Shown in pieces: positions 14,104 to 23,087 of a stretch of 64,000 nt of DNA (its first letter is position 1; the number at the start of each line of letters is the position of its first letter). The stretch covers positions 1,612,001-1,676,000 of the forward strand of contig NZ_AP021901.1 of NCBI RefSeq assembly GCF_018325905.1, given 5' to 3'. The translations under genes and the position numbers were made by a program. This DNA comes from Pseudomonas sp. St316. GTDB taxonomy: Bacteria; Pseudomonadota; Gammaproteobacteria; Pseudomonadales; Pseudomonadaceae. The notes under the pieces are model-generated. The model was given only the letters and a program-made list of their open reading frames with translations. It made no database searches and was not told the DNA's origin.

Positions 14104-14194
14104 TGTGGCGAGGGAGCTTGCTCCCGCTTGAGTGCGAAGCGCTCACAAAAAAGGGCTGCTACGCAGCCCAGCGGGAGCAAGCTCCCTCGCCACA
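14104..14194. repeat. REP doublet (TGTGGCGAGGGAGC type)
   Basis: Inverted arms TGTGGCGAGGGAGCTTGCTC enclose a short AAAAAA-containing centre and a GGGCTGCTACGCAGCCC hairpin. It lies between convergent genes, so it may also act as a bidirectional terminator. Confidence 0.85.
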
Positions 14195-14208
14195 GGGTTC
14201 CGTGTCGT

Positions 14209-14403
14209 TCAGGATTCTGCCATCTCACGCGAGCGCAACCTTTCTTCGCGCTCCAGCTCAGCCTTGTAACTATGGGCATCCGTCTCGGAGTGGAACATCC
14301 CCACCAGCAGATCCTGTTGATGCACATCCCAGATCCGGATACCGGCGGCAATGCCTTCGTGGGACATATGGGCGTCGTCGCGTTCAGTTACTTTCACAGT
14401 CAT
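14209..14403 (-). CDS. Small conserved hypothetical protein
   Basis: A 64-residue soluble protein starting MTVKVTERDDAHMSHEG. The C-terminal third is strongly charged (Glu/Arg). The start ATG 14403 is preceded by GGAG at 8 nt. An ATG at 14436 has no ribosome site. Function is unknown. Confidence 0.65.
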   Translation of the reverse strand: MTVKVTERDDAHMSHEGIAAGIRIWDVHQQDLLVGMFHSETDAHSYKAELEREERLRSREMAES

Positions 14404-14810
14404 CTTGCAAGCTCCAATCTCTGTTATCTGCAGCAAGGCGTGTGCAGGTCTTTGTTATAGATTTTGGTAGCGTGCTAAGTAAATGCCTGGGCCCGTTAAG
14501 AAGTTTTCATGAAAATCGCAACAATCCTGCAGGCCAGGCGGTGCGCGGCGTTCGGTCGCAGGTGTTTTTCATGAAAAAAATATCATTTTGTCGCAGCAGG
14601 CCAGGCTCGACGAATGGTATGCCTACAACACATTTTTTTCGGCACACCTGTCAACTCTGACAGTTACCTCACTCCCCAAAACCCTGTTTACTTTTATCCA
14701 GCGCGGAGTGGCGGAATGTGGTTGGGCGATGGTCGACTGCGCTTGGTTTATTTTCGAGATGAACCAGTCATGGACGTCCATGGCAGGGTGGCAATCAAAG
14801 GGGTCATATG
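14404..14810 (+). other. 407-nt non-coding leader region before the orphan lipoprotein
   Basis: No convincing gene is seen. The stretch contains two copies of the palindrome TTTTCATGAAAA (14504-14515 and about 14566-14577), a lux-type box with a -10-like hexamer, and a short leader with the palindrome CATGGACGTCCATG at 14769-14782. An open frame at 14588-14872 crosses the promoter and the real gene start and is rejected. Confidence 0.55.
14648..14663 (+). promoter_or_regulatory. lux-type 16-bp palindrome, site B, with -10 element
   Basis: CTGTCAACTCTGACAG, identical over 20 bp (ACCTGTCAACTCTGACAGTT) to the site at 34.8 kb. A -10-like TTTACT (14687-14692) begins 39 nt after the first base of the box, placing the box centre near -42.5. 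This is where LuxR-type activators usually bind next to RNA polymerase. Confidence 0.68.
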
Positions 14811-15299
14811 ATGAATATTTCCAAGGTGATATTTATTGGATTTATGCTTATAGCCGGCTGCGTAGATATTAACTCATCAATGCAGGCAGATATGCCAACG
14901 GGAGTCATTAAACTATCTGCAGACGAGGATGGAGGGGGAAAGTCATGTGCATTGACAATTAGTAATACAGCGCCTGATCCGCAACGTTTTAATATGGCCA
15001 GTACCTCTTGTAAGAATGATGAGGCAAGGTATTTTGCGCTTGAAAATATGCCTTCGACTACACGGATACGATTTGATAATAAACAATGCAATGAAGCGGG
15101 TCATGACTGGTATTTTTTGATAAAAACAATTGTTCATCCTACTACGACTCGCCGGATAAATCTCAGAGAGCTGAAGGATTCCGCGGAAGGTTCAATTATA
15201 GTTAGGGGGGTTATGCTTGTAGAAAAAAACCTAGCGAGTGAATATCAAGACGGAAAATTGAGTTGCGTTGTCGTTTGGCGTGCCTATGGGGCGGACTAA
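14808..15299 (+). CDS. Orphan hypothetical lipoprotein
   Basis: A 163-residue (162 from the second ATG at 14811) putative lipoprotein with signal sequence and lipobox LIAGC. The mature part is about 145 residues with several Cys (KSCALT, TSCKN, KQCNEAG, LSCVVVW) that could form disulfides in the periplasm. AAAGGGG precedes the start. GC content is clearly below that of the neighbours, pointing to horizontal acquisition. Expression is probably driven by the lux-type promoter about 150 nt upstream. No family recognised. Confidence 0.72.
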   Translation: MMNISKVIFIGFMLIAGCVDINSSMQADMPTGVIKLSADEDGGGKSCALTISNTAPDPQRFNMASTSCKNDEARYFALENMPSTTRIRFDNKQCNEAGHDWYFLIKTIVHPTTTRRINLRELKDSAEGSIIVRGVMLVEKNLASEYQDGKLSCVVVWRAYGAD

Positions 15300-15473
15300 G
15301 CCAGAAATCATTTGGTTTAAGAGGGGCGCTGCACTTGCTTCCTAACTGAAAAGTTGATGTTTTGACTTCTGTATATTTAACTTCTGTTTGTTACCGCGTT
15401 TTTAATGTTTCTCTTCGATGAGGGCGATCTTGCACTCTTTGATGGCTTCACAAACGGCGTCACCGCTAACTGA

Positions 15474-15510
15474 TACACCGCTATCGCGAGCAAGCTCGCT
15501 CCTACAGAGG
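15474..15510. repeat. Solitary REP half-element
   Basis: A single copy of the GCGAGCAAGCTCGCTCC palindrome with the usual CCGCTATC flank and a TACAGAGG tail, without a facing partner. It is in the gap between the orphan lipoprotein and the DUF3108 gene. Confidence 0.65.
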
Positions 15511-15542
15511 GCGTGTGGTGGGCTTGAAATCCAGGCATTAAA

Positions 15543-15564
15543 AAGCCCCGCATTTGCGGGGCTT
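15543..15564 (-). terminator. Rho-independent terminator of the purM-purN-DUF3108 unit
   Basis: A perfect hairpin AGCCCCGC/GCGGGGCT with a 4-nt loop, followed on the minus strand by TTTTTAA, 18 nt after the DUF3108 stop codon. Confidence 0.9.
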
Positions 15565-15581
15565 CTAGGTGTTCACCTCGA

Positions 15582-16295
15582 TCAGCTGCCTTTCACAGCC
15601 TTGCCATTGACCGTACCGTCCAGGAGCATGATGTTGTACTCCTTGCCGTCGGTCTCAACCTGTTGCAGGCGCACCAGCAGGTAATCCCAGTCCTTGGCGA
15701 ACCAGAGCACGGTGATGCGTTTGCTTTGTGTCGGGTCGCGCACGCGCTCGACCTTGATCGCGTCGATCTGGCCGGCCTTGGTGGCGACCTTTTCCGAGCC
15801 CAGCACGCGGAAGTCATAGGTATCGACTTCGCCGTCATCGACGACCTGGTAGCTCATGCTTTTCTTGCCGGCGGCCACGTCGTGTTGCAGGGCCAACTGG
15901 TAAGTGGATTTATCGACCATGCCACGGTTGAGCGGCAGCTTGACCGCGTCGCCGCGATCGGTGCCGGTGACCATCTTGGTGTTCCAGTCGAAGTCCAGGT
16001 CGGCCTTCTTGGCCTTGCCCAGCCCGCCGCGTTCGAAGTGGTAGGACTGTGGCAACAGCGTGTCCTTGTCCAGGGTCAGGGTGCTTTCTTCGGTCAGGCT
16101 GGCGATCATCATCGAAGCCTTGAAGCTCAGCTTCCAGGTGCCGTTGGCTTCCTTGGTCAGGCTGCGCTCGGCGGTGCCGCTCATGGGCAGCTGTTTCCAG
16201 TCGGCAGTGTAGCTGGCGGAGAACGGTTGTAGTTCCGAAGCCTGTGCCAAGGGCAGGGCAAGCAGAGCGCAAGCGAAGAGCAGGGCGCGACGCAT
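15582..16295 (-). CDS. DUF3108 periplasmic protein
   Basis: A 237-residue exported protein with a cleavable signal peptide (MRRALLFACALLALPLAQA), followed by a DUF3108 domain: PFSASYTADWKQLPMSG, then YHFERGGLGKAKKADLDFDW and VWFAKDWDYLLVRLQQ-like strands near the end. Function is unknown. The start ATG 16295 follows AGGAG. It lies 8 nt downstream of purN and is very likely in the purM-purN operon, a usual arrangement in Pseudomonas. Confidence 0.9.
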   Translation of the reverse strand: MRRALLFACALLALPLAQASELQPFSASYTADWKQLPMSGTAERSLTKEANGTWKLSFKASMMIASLTEESTLTLDKDTLLPQSYHFERGGLGKAKKADLDFDWNTKMVTGTDRGDAVKLPLNRGMVDKSTYQLALQHDVAAGKKSMSYQVVDDGEVDTYDFRVLGSEKVATKAGQIDAIKVERVRDPTQSKRITVLWFAKDWDYLLVRLQQVETDGKEYNIMLLDGTVNGKAVKGS

Positions 16296-16303
16296 AAAAT
16301 CTC

Positions 16304-16954
16304 CTAGTGTCGAATCAAATGGCCGCTGGCGGCGAGCAACTGGCCGTCCAGTGAGGCACCGCGATCGTCGAGGGTCAGCCTTCCTTCGGCAAACCAACGC
16401 ACGGCCATCGGGTAGATCTGGTGCTCGCGGGCGTGAACCCGTTGCGCCAGGCTTTGCGGCGTGTCGTGCAACTCTACCGGTATTACTGCCTGTACGACCA
16501 GTGGTCCGCCATCGAGTTCCTCGGTGACAAAGTGCACAGAGCAGCCGTGCTCCGTGTCTCCGGCCTCCAGCGCCCGCTGGTGAGTGTGTAACCCTTTGTA
16601 TTTGGGCAGCAGCGAGGGATGGATATTGAACAGGCGGCCCTGGTAGTGACGCACGAAGCCGGCGCTGAGGATGCGCATGAAACCGGCCAGTACCACCAGA
16701 TGCGGATTGAAGGTGTCGATTTGCTCGATCAGCGCGGCGTCGAAGGCTTCGCGGCCCTCGAACGCCGTGTGATCCAGGACGCGGGTGTCGATACCCGCCT
16801 CCTTGGCGCGTTGCAGGCCGTAGGCATCGGCGCGGTTGGAAATCACCGCGCGGATACGGACCGGGCTGTCGCCGGTCCGTGTGCTGTCAATCAAGGCCTG
16901 CAAGTTACTGCCGGTGCCGGACAGCAGCACCACCACGTCACAGGTTGCGGACAT
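16304..16954 (-). CDS. purN: Phosphoribosylglycinamide formyltransferase
   Basis: A 216-residue GAR transformylase that transfers the formyl group of 10-formyl-THF to GAR in purine synthesis. Visible are the N-terminal SGTGSNLQALID, the catalytic region with Asn and His in GRLFNIHPSLLPKYKG, and the Asp in the TEELDGGP segment. The start overlaps the purM stop by one base (TGATG). Confidence 0.96.
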   Translation of the reverse strand: MSATCDVVVLLSGTGSNLQALIDSTRTGDSPVRIRAVISNRADAYGLQRAKEAGIDTRVLDHTAFEGREAFDAALIEQIDTFNPHLVVLAGFMRILSAGFVRHYQGRLFNIHPSLLPKYKGLHTHQRALEAGDTEHGCSVHFVTEELDGGPLVVQAVIPVELHDTPQSLAQRVHAREHQIYPMAVRWFAEGRLTLDDRGASLDGQLLAASGHLIRH

Positions 16955-18012
16955 CAGTGCGCCTTAAGGTTTTGCAGCTCGACTTGTGCAGCGCCTTCGG
17001 CCGCGGTAGCGATCTGGCCGATGACCCAAGGCTGCTCGCCGGCTTCACGCAAGACGTTCAGGGCCGTCTCGACGTGCTCCTGGGCCACGCAGATGACCAT
17101 GCCCACGCCGCAGTTCAGCACGCGGTGCATTTCGGTTTCATCGACGTTGCCTTTCTCTTGCAGCCAGTCGAACACCGCCGGGCGGGTCCAGCTCGCCACG
17201 TCGACCACGGCCTGGGCGCCTTTTGGCAGCACGCGCGGGATGTTGTCCAGCAGGCCACCACCGGTGATGTGGGCCATGGCCTTGACGGCGCCGGTGTCCT
17301 TGATCAGCTTGAGCAGCGGCTTGACGTAGATTCGGGTCGGGGCCATCAGCAGGTCGGCCAGTGGCTTGCCATCGAGCTGGGTGTTTTCGATGTCGGCACC
17401 CGAGACTTCGATGATCTTGCGGATCAGCGAGTAGCCATTGGAGTGCGGGCCGGAGGACGGCAGGGCGAGCAGGGCATCGCCAGCGGCGACTTTCGAGCCA
17501 TCGATGATCTCGGCCTTTTCCACGACGCCGACGCAGAAGCCGGCCAGGTCGTAGTCTTCGCCTTCGTACATGCCAGGCATTTCAGCGGTTTCGCCGCCGA
17601 CCAGGGAGCAGCCGGACAGCTCACAGCCAGCGCCGATGCCGGTGACGACCTGGGCGGCGGTGTCGACGTTCAGTTTGCCGGTGGCGTAGTAGTCGAGGAA
17701 GAACAGCGGCTCGGCGCCGCAGACCACCAGGTCGTTCACGCACATGGCCACCAGGTCGATGCCGATGCTGTCGTGCTTGTTCAGGTTCAGGGCCAGGCGC
17801 AGCTTGGTGCCGACGCCGTCAGTGCCCGAGACCAGCACCGGTTGCTTGTAGCCGGCCGGGATCTCGCAGAGGGCGCCGAAACCGCCCAGGCCGCCCATGA
17901 CTTCCGGACGCGCAGTGCGCTTGGCGACGCTCTTGATGCGTTCGACCAATGCTTCACCGGCGTCGATGTCTACACCGGCGTCCTTGTAGCTCAGGGAGGG
18001 TTGCTTGCTCAT
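16954..18012 (-). CDS. purM: Phosphoribosylformylglycinamidine cyclo-ligase
   Basis: A 352-residue AIR synthetase, the ATP-dependent fifth step of purine synthesis. It has the PurM N-terminal signature [14 protein letters not shown], the GTDGVGTKL loop, the [21 protein letters not shown] segment and the glycine-rich [15 protein letters not shown]. The start is ATG 18012, where the family N-terminus begins. A longer reading to 18063 adds only unrelated residues. It is first in the purM-purN-DUF3108 operon. Confidence 0.96.
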   Translation of the reverse strand: MSKQPSLSYKDAGVDIDAGEALVERIKSVAKRTARPEVMGGLGGFGALCEIPAGYKQPVLVSGTDGVGTKLRLALNLNKHDSIGIDLVAMCVNDLVVCGAEPLFFLDYYATGKLNVDTAAQVVTGIGAGCELSGCSLVGGETAEMPGMYEGEDYDLAGFCVGVVEKAEIIDGSKVAAGDALLALPSSGPHSNGYSLIRKIIEVSGADIENTQLDGKPLADLLMAPTRIYVKPLLKLIKDTGAVKAMAHITGGGLLDNIPRVLPKGAQAVVDVASWTRPAVFDWLQEKGNVDETEMHRVLNCGVGMVICVAQEHVETALNVLREAGEQPWVIGQIATAAEGAAQVELQNLKAH

Positions 18013-18376
18013 GATCCAGGCCTTTAGGGGGGATTTCTGGGTAACGACCGACGCCGGGGCCATTGAATAACCGTTGTACGAATTATTCCGGGAGCCCAGC
18101 CATTGCCGGTCTGCGAAGGCGCGCGATTTTATCAGGCTTGAGGGGCAGCGGCCATCCTCGCGCCGACGGGCAGGGACATATCCACGGAAAAAAACCGATA
18201 TTTCTTATATTGGTACTGCGTAGCGCGTCTGTATAAGGTGTATCGGTAACCGGTTATGGTGATGACCGTGCGAAACTTCCACCGGGTGTGTGAATGTTTT
18301 GCCGGGTGCTGTGGTCACAGCCATGCTCAATCTTCTTCACACGGCCTGTTCCAGCCGTTATGTCCGGGAATCTTCC
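18013..18376. promoter_or_regulatory. Divergent promoter region of purM and the DUF2066 gene
   Basis: A 364-nt gap between divergent genes. It is more AT-rich around 18185-18250, where TGTATAAGG resembles a -10 for the plus-strand gene. No PurR-like operator or RNA structure was recognised. Confidence 0.4.
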
Positions 18377-19435
18377 ATGCGTTTTTTCAAATTCTTGTCC
18401 GTGAGCTGCTTGTCGCTGATCAGCCTGGCGAGCCATGCCGAAACCGTCAATGGTCTCTATCAGGTGCTCGAACCGGTTGCCAGCCAGACACCAGAGGAGC
18501 GCAACCAGGCGACGCAGCGCGCCCTGGATACGCTGGTGCTGCGCCTGACCGGCGACGCCAAGGCTGCCCAGAATCCCGGGTTGGCGGCGCTGCGCCAGGA
18601 CCCGCAGCAGATCATTCTTCAATATGGCTACGACGCGGGTCCGCCGGAAAGCCTCAAAGTGGACTTCGATCCGGCGAGCACCGACCGGGCATTGCGTTCG
18701 GCAGGGTTGTCGCTGTGGAGCGCGAACCGCCCATCGATCCTGGGCTGGTGGCTGAACGACTCGGTCGAGGGCTCCAGCCTGGTGGGCGATGGCCAGGCCA
18801 GCGCCTCGCCATTGCGGCGTGCCGCCCAGCATCGGGGGCTGGCATTGCACCTGCCGCTGGCGGACTTGAGCGAGCAGATCGTTGCCACCGCACCTAACCT
18901 GGAAGGCAGCGACCCGGCGCCTTTGCGTGATGCCTCGGAGCGCTACGCGACAGACGCCTTGCTGGCGGTCCATGCCAAGGAAGAGGGCGGACAGTGGCAC
19001 GGCACCTGGCGCTTGTGGCTGGGCGATCAACGCGAGCAGGGCACTGCCCAGGGTGCCAATCCTGCGGCCCTGGCCGACGCGGTCATGCTCGCGGTGAGCC
19101 AGCGCCTGGCGCCGCGTTTCGTCACCAAGCCGGGCGTGGCCACCGAGCAACTGCTGGAAGTGCAGGGCATGAATCTGGAGCGTTACGCGGCACTTGGACA
19201 CCTGCTCGAACCGTTCGGTGGGCAGTTGCAGCGGGTTGAAGGCGACCGGATCGTCTATCGGGTCAACGGCAGTGCCGAACAACTGAAGGCGCAGTTGGCC
19301 CTGGCGAAACTGCAGGAGATCCCGCCTGGCGAGGCCGTCGCGCCAGTGCCAGTGGCGCCGCCCGCTGCCGATGGCTCGGCCCCGGTTGCGGCACCTGTGC
19401 CGGCGCCGGCAGCCAATCTGCGGTTCCGCTGGTAG
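18377..19435 (+). CDS. DUF2066 exported protein
   Basis: A 352-residue protein with a signal peptide (MRFFKFLSVSCLSLISLASHA), a DUF2066 body beginning VNGLYQVLEPVASQTPEERNQA, and a low-complexity Pro/Ala tail (residues about 315-345) that ends LRFRW. Function is unknown. The start was chosen at ATG 18377 where the signal peptide begins. Earlier in-frame ATGs give no signal. It is followed by the AI-2E permease and hda, a conserved order in pseudomonads. Confidence 0.88.
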   Translation: MRFFKFLSVSCLSLISLASHAETVNGLYQVLEPVASQTPEERNQATQRALDTLVLRLTGDAKAAQNPGLAALRQDPQQIILQYGYDAGPPESLKVDFDPASTDRALRSAGLSLWSANRPSILGWWLNDSVEGSSLVGDGQASASPLRRAAQHRGLALHLPLADLSEQIVATAPNLEGSDPAPLRDASERYATDALLAVHAKEEGGQWHGTWRLWLGDQREQGTAQGANPAALADAVMLAVSQRLAPRFVTKPGVATEQLLEVQGMNLERYAALGHLLEPFGGQLQRVEGDRIVYRVNGSAEQLKAQLALAKLQEIPPGEAVAPVPVAPPAADGSAPVAAPVPAPAANLRFRW

Positions 19436-19467
19436 GTTTTCTTTCTTTATATAGCTAGGAGTGGTTC

Positions 19468-20541
19468 ATGGGCGATACGCGGCGTTGGTTCTGGTTGGGC
19501 GGGGTTGCCCTGCTGATTGCGCTTATCTATTTGCTGCATCCGATCCTGACGCCGTTCCTGGTTGCGCTGCTGTTGGCCTATCTGTTCGACCCGGTGGTGG
19601 ATCGCCTGGAAAAACTCGGCCTGTCGCGGACCTGGGGCGTGGTGACGGTGTTTGCGCTGTTCACCTTGATTGTGAGCGCACTGTTGCTGGTGCTGATCCC
19701 GATGCTCGCCAAGCAACTGGTGCGCCTGTACGAATTGGCGCCGCAGATGCTCGATTGGTTGCAGCACAGCGCGGTGCCGTGGGTGCAGTCGAAGCTGGGG
19801 TTGGCGGACGGTTTCTGGAAGTTCGACAAGGTCAAGGCGGCTATCAGCGAGCACATGGGCCAGACCACCGACATCGTCGGCGTGGTGTTGAGCCAGGCCA
19901 CGGCCTCGGGCCTGGCGTTGATCGGCTGGCTGGCGAACCTGGTGTTGATTCCGGTCGTGGCCTTCTATCTGCTGCGGGACTGGGACCTGATGATGGCGAA
20001 GATCCGCAGTCTGTTGCCGCGTCACCGTGAAGAACGCATCATGACCTTGACCTTCGAATGCCACGAAGTGTTGGGGGCGTTCGTACGCGGGCAGTTGCTG
20101 GTAATGGTGGCCCTTGGGTTTATCTACGCGGCCGGGCTGATGCTGGTGGGGTTGGAGCTGGGGTTGTTGATCGGCATGATCGCCGGCCTGGCCGCCATCG
20201 TGCCGTACATGGGTTTTGTGATTGGTATTGGCGCGGCATTGATCGCCGGATTGTTCCAGTTCGGCGGCGACCTGTACCCGATGGTGGGCATCGTCGCGGT
20301 GTTCATGGTCGGTCAGGCCCTGGAGGGCATGGTCCTGACACCGCTGCTGGTGGGCGATCGTATTGGCCTGCATCCGGTGGCGGTGATCTTCGCGATCCTG
20401 GCGGGGGGCGAGTTGTTCGGCTTCACCGGGATCCTGCTGGCACTGCCGGTGGCGGCGGTGATCATGGTGCTGGTGCGTCATATGCACGATTTGTACAAGG
20501 ATTCGGACATCTATAGCGGCGCCGAAGACCCTGATCTGTAG
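19468..20541 (+). CDS. AI-2E/PerM family inner-membrane permease
   Basis: A 357-residue polytopic membrane protein of the AI-2E transporter/PerM superfamily. It has N-terminal helices (residues about 7-45), a hydrophilic middle, and a C-terminal helix bundle that includes GLIAGLAAIVPYMGFVIG-like and PLLVGDRIGLHPVAV segments characteristic of the family. The substrate is not known, and some members are Na+/H+ antiporters. A TAGGAG site precedes the ATG. Confidence 0.9.
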   Translation: MGDTRRWFWLGGVALLIALIYLLHPILTPFLVALLLAYLFDPVVDRLEKLGLSRTWGVVTVFALFTLIVSALLLVLIPMLAKQLVRLYELAPQMLDWLQHSAVPWVQSKLGLADGFWKFDKVKAAISEHMGQTTDIVGVVLSQATASGLALIGWLANLVLIPVVAFYLLRDWDLMMAKIRSLLPRHREERIMTLTFECHEVLGAFVRGQLLVMVALGFIYAAGLMLVGLELGLLIGMIAGLAAIVPYMGFVIGIGAALIAGLFQFGGDLYPMVGIVAVFMVGQALEGMVLTPLLVGDRIGLHPVAVIFAILAGGELFGFTGILLALPVAAVIMVLVRHMHDLYKDSDIYSGAEDPDL

Positions 20542-20710
20542 GGCGAATGGCCGGCGGGCTGCCAGGGAAACTGACGCTGCGTGCCCTTGCCGCTGCAAAC
20601 CTTTGATTTTGCTCGTGGTCCGGCGCATTGTGCGGTCCGCGCCACGGGTATAAACTTTGCGCACTTTACACAGAGGCCACTAACGGTTCCTTGGGAACTG
20701 TTCAGTCAGC

Positions 20711-21415
20711 ATGAAACCGATTCAGCTGCCCCTAGGTGTGCGTCTGCGTGATGACGCCACCTTTATCAATTACTACCCAGGCGCCAATGCCGCAGCACTC
20801 GGCTATGTCGAGCGGCTTTGCGAAGCCGACGCCGGCTGGACCGAAAGCCTGATCTATCTGTGGGGCAAGGACGGGGTAGGGCGCACGCACCTGTTGCAGG
20901 CCGCGTGCCTGCGGTTCGAGCAATTGGGCGAACCTGCGGTGTACCTGCCGTTGGCCGAGTTGCTCGATCGCGGCGTTGAAATCCTCGACAACCTTGAGCA
21001 GTACGAACTGGTCTGCCTGGACGATCTCCAGGCCGTGGCCGGCAAGGCTGATTGGGAAGAAGCGCTGTTTCATCTGTTCAATCGGTTGCGCGACAGCGGT
21101 CGGCGCTTGCTGATCGCCGCATCGACGTCGCCACGGGAGCTGCCGGTGAAGCTGGCGGACCTCAAGTCCCGCCTCACCCTGGCGCTGATCTTCCAGATGC
21201 GCCCGCTGTCCGACGAAGACAAGCTCCGTGCCTTGCAACTGCGCGCTTCTCGGCGTGGCCTGCACCTGACCGACGAAGTCGGGCATTTCATCCTCACCCG
21301 CGGTACCCGCAGCATGAGCGCCTTGTTCGAGCTGCTCGAACGCCTCGATCAGGCCTCACTCCAGGCCCAGCGCAAGCTGACTATTCCTTTTTTGAAAGAA
21401 ACCCTGGGCTGGTAG
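20711..21415 (+). CDS. hda: DnaA regulatory inactivator Hda
   Basis: A 234-residue AAA+ protein that, with the beta clamp, stimulates ATP hydrolysis by DnaA after initiation. The clamp-binding motif QLPLGV is at residues 5-10. The Walker A-like loop is WGKDGVGRTHLLQA and Walker B is ELVCLDDLQAV. The sensor-2 region holds RGTRSMSALFELLERLD. The length fits Hda rather than DnaA, and no DNA-binding domain IV follows. Confidence 0.94.
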   Translation: MKPIQLPLGVRLRDDATFINYYPGANAAALGYVERLCEADAGWTESLIYLWGKDGVGRTHLLQAACLRFEQLGEPAVYLPLAELLDRGVEILDNLEQYELVCLDDLQAVAGKADWEEALFHLFNRLRDSGRRLLIAASTSPRELPVKLADLKSRLTLALIFQMRPLSDEDKLRALQLRASRRGLHLTDEVGHFILTRGTRSMSALFELLERLDQASLQAQRKLTIPFLKETLGW

Positions 21416-21627
21416 AACCGTTGTCTGTAGTGGCTCTTAGCCTCTTCTGGACGCGGCGAAACCCGCGGTCCTGCTGGGTTGCAGGCCACGTGACATTCAA
21501 AATGGGCTTAAGCGCTTAGATGTAAACGTAAAACCGAGAAGTCACATTTGCATCGATTGAATTTGCAAATGAGGTTGATAGAGGGCATAGTCTCGCCATC
21601 TTTACTACTTCAGCCACGGTCGTGCCC

Positions 21628-22254
21628 ATGCTAAATCGCTTCGCACCCCTCGTGCCTCTCGCACTCGTTACCCTGTTGTTCGGTTGCGCTGCCCACTCCC
21701 CAGTGTCCCAGCAAGTACAACAACCACAGGTCCAGAACACCGTTACCGCCCAGTCTTCCTCGGTTTCCTTCCAGGAAGAAATGGCCAACGACAAGGAGCT
21801 GGCAGCTTTCGCCGGCAACAAGCCTTATCAGCTTCCCGTGCTGGCTGACAGCATCCTGGAACGTGGCATGTCGTTGATCGGTACCCGCTACCGTTTTGGT
21901 GGTACCTCTGAAGCCGGCTTCGATTGCAGTGGTTTCATCGGTTATCTGTTTCGCGAAGAGGCCGGCATGAACCTGCCACGTTCCACTCGCGAAATGATCA
22001 ACGTGAACGCCCCTCTGGTGGCTCGCAACCAACTTGAGCCCGGTGACCTGCTGTTCTTCAGTACCAGCGGTCGTCGCGGTCGCGTCAGTCACGCCGGTAT
22101 CTACCTGGGCGACAACCAGTTCATCCATTCCAGCAGCCGCCGCAGCGGTGGCGTGCGGATCGACAGCCTGGGCGACAGCTACTGGAACAAGACCTTCATC
22201 GAAGCCAAGCGCGCCCTCGCCATGGCACCGACTGTGGTCACTGCTCGCAAGTAA
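21628..22254 (+). CDS. NlpC/P60 family endopeptidase lipoprotein (first of a pair)
   Basis: A 208-residue envelope lipoprotein, lipobox LLFGC, with a C-terminal NlpC/P60 cysteine peptidase domain likely cutting peptidoglycan stem peptides. The catalytic Cys is in GFDCSGFIGYLF, the His in RVSHAGIYLGD, and the third polar residue is probably the His in FIHSSS. The GTG at 21622 could also start translation. Neither site has a good Shine-Dalgarno sequence. A close paralogue follows 165 nt downstream, suggesting tandem duplication. Confidence 0.9.
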   Translation: MLNRFAPLVPLALVTLLFGCAAHSPVSQQVQQPQVQNTVTAQSSSVSFQEEMANDKELAAFAGNKPYQLPVLADSILERGMSLIGTRYRFGGTSEAGFDCSGFIGYLFREEAGMNLPRSTREMINVNAPLVARNQLEPGDLLFFSTSGRRGRVSHAGIYLGDNQFIHSSSRRSGGVRIDSLGDSYWNKTFIEAKRALAMAPTVVTARK

Positions 22255-22338
22255 GCACACAGTTTGTAAGGCAAACTTAAAGTCTTACTTGAAGTTTGCT
22301 GCATAGCCGCTAGAATCCTAGATCATTGATTGATGGCA

Positions 22339-22369
22339 ATCCGCCTGCGTACTCCGCAGGCGGATTTGT
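22339..22369 (+). terminator. Hairpin between the two NlpC/P60 genes
   Basis: CCGCCTGCG/CGCAGGCGG with a 4-nt loop, flanked by AAT and ATTTGTTTT. It is a plausible Rho-independent terminator of the first NlpC/P60 gene, 50 nt ahead of the second. Confidence 0.75.
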
Positions 22370-22419
22370 TTTCATGCCCACGGCAGAAAAGCCGCATCCA
22401 GATCAGGATTGTTCTGCAT

Positions 22420-22956
22420 ATGTCGACGTCGGCCCGCCTCGCTCTCATCTGTCTCGCCGCGCTGCTCAGCGCCTGCGCCAGCCGTACTCCACCGCCACCC
22501 GCACCGGTACGGGCGCCGGTAGTCTTTGCGCCCTCGCAAGCTTTTTCCCCGGCCGCCGAAGATGTGCTCTTCCGTGCCTTGGGGTTGGTGGGCACGCCGT
22601 ATCGCTGGGGCGGAAATACACCGGACTCGGGTTTTGATTGCAGTGGCCTGATCGGCTACGTCTACCGTGACGCCGCCGGCATTTCCCTGCCGCGTTCCAC
22701 TCGCGAAATGATCGGCATGCGCGCCCCGAGCGTTGGCAAGGAAGCCTTGCAAACGGGTGATCTGATCTTCTTCGCCACCAACGGCGGCTCCCAGGTCAGT
22801 CATGCCGGGATCTATGTCGGGGAGGGCCGCTTTGTCCATGCGCCGGCCACCGGCGGTACGGTCAAGCTCGACAGCCTGTCCAAGGCCTATTGGCAGAAAG
22901 CCTATCTGAGCGCCAAGCGGGTGCTGCAGCCGGAGCATCTGGCGCGTAATCCCTGA
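22420..22956 (+). CDS. NlpC/P60 family endopeptidase lipoprotein (second of a pair)
   Basis: A 178-residue lipoprotein, lipobox LLSAC, with a Pro-rich linker and then an NlpC/P60 domain. The catalytic Cys is in [12 protein letters not shown], the His in [11 protein letters not shown], and FVHAP supplies the third residue. It shares PRSTREMI with the first copy. The start MSTSARLAL (22420) begins the signal peptide. Upstream in-frame ATG codons would read through the hairpin at 22339. Confidence 0.9.
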   Translation: MSTSARLALICLAALLSACASRTPPPPAPVRAPVVFAPSQAFSPAAEDVLFRALGLVGTPYRWGGNTPDSGFDCSGLIGYVYRDAAGISLPRSTREMIGMRAPSVGKEALQTGDLIFFATNGGSQVSHAGIYVGEGRFVHAPATGGTVKLDSLSKAYWQKAYLSAKRVLQPEHLARNP

Positions 22957-22971
22957 TGTGTTGCCCTGATT

Positions 22972-23058
22972 TGTGGGAGCAAAGCTTGCTCGCGAAACAG
23001 GCGCCTCGATCTCTGAAAGACCGCATCGCCTTCATCGCGGGCAAGCCTTGTTCCCACA
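22972..23058. repeat. REP doublet
   Basis: Facing copies of TGTGGGAGCAAAGCTTGCTC, the right-hand arm diverged, between the second NlpC/P60 gene and the convergent sugar dehydrogenase gene. Confidence 0.8.
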
Positions 23059-23087
23059 GATTCCCTCGCCACAAGGGTGTGTAGGTA

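Noticed and set aside
14588..14872. 94-codon frame before the orphan lipoprotein
   Set aside because: It contains the lux-type box, the -10 and the leader, and overlaps the start of the lipoprotein gene. No ribosome site.
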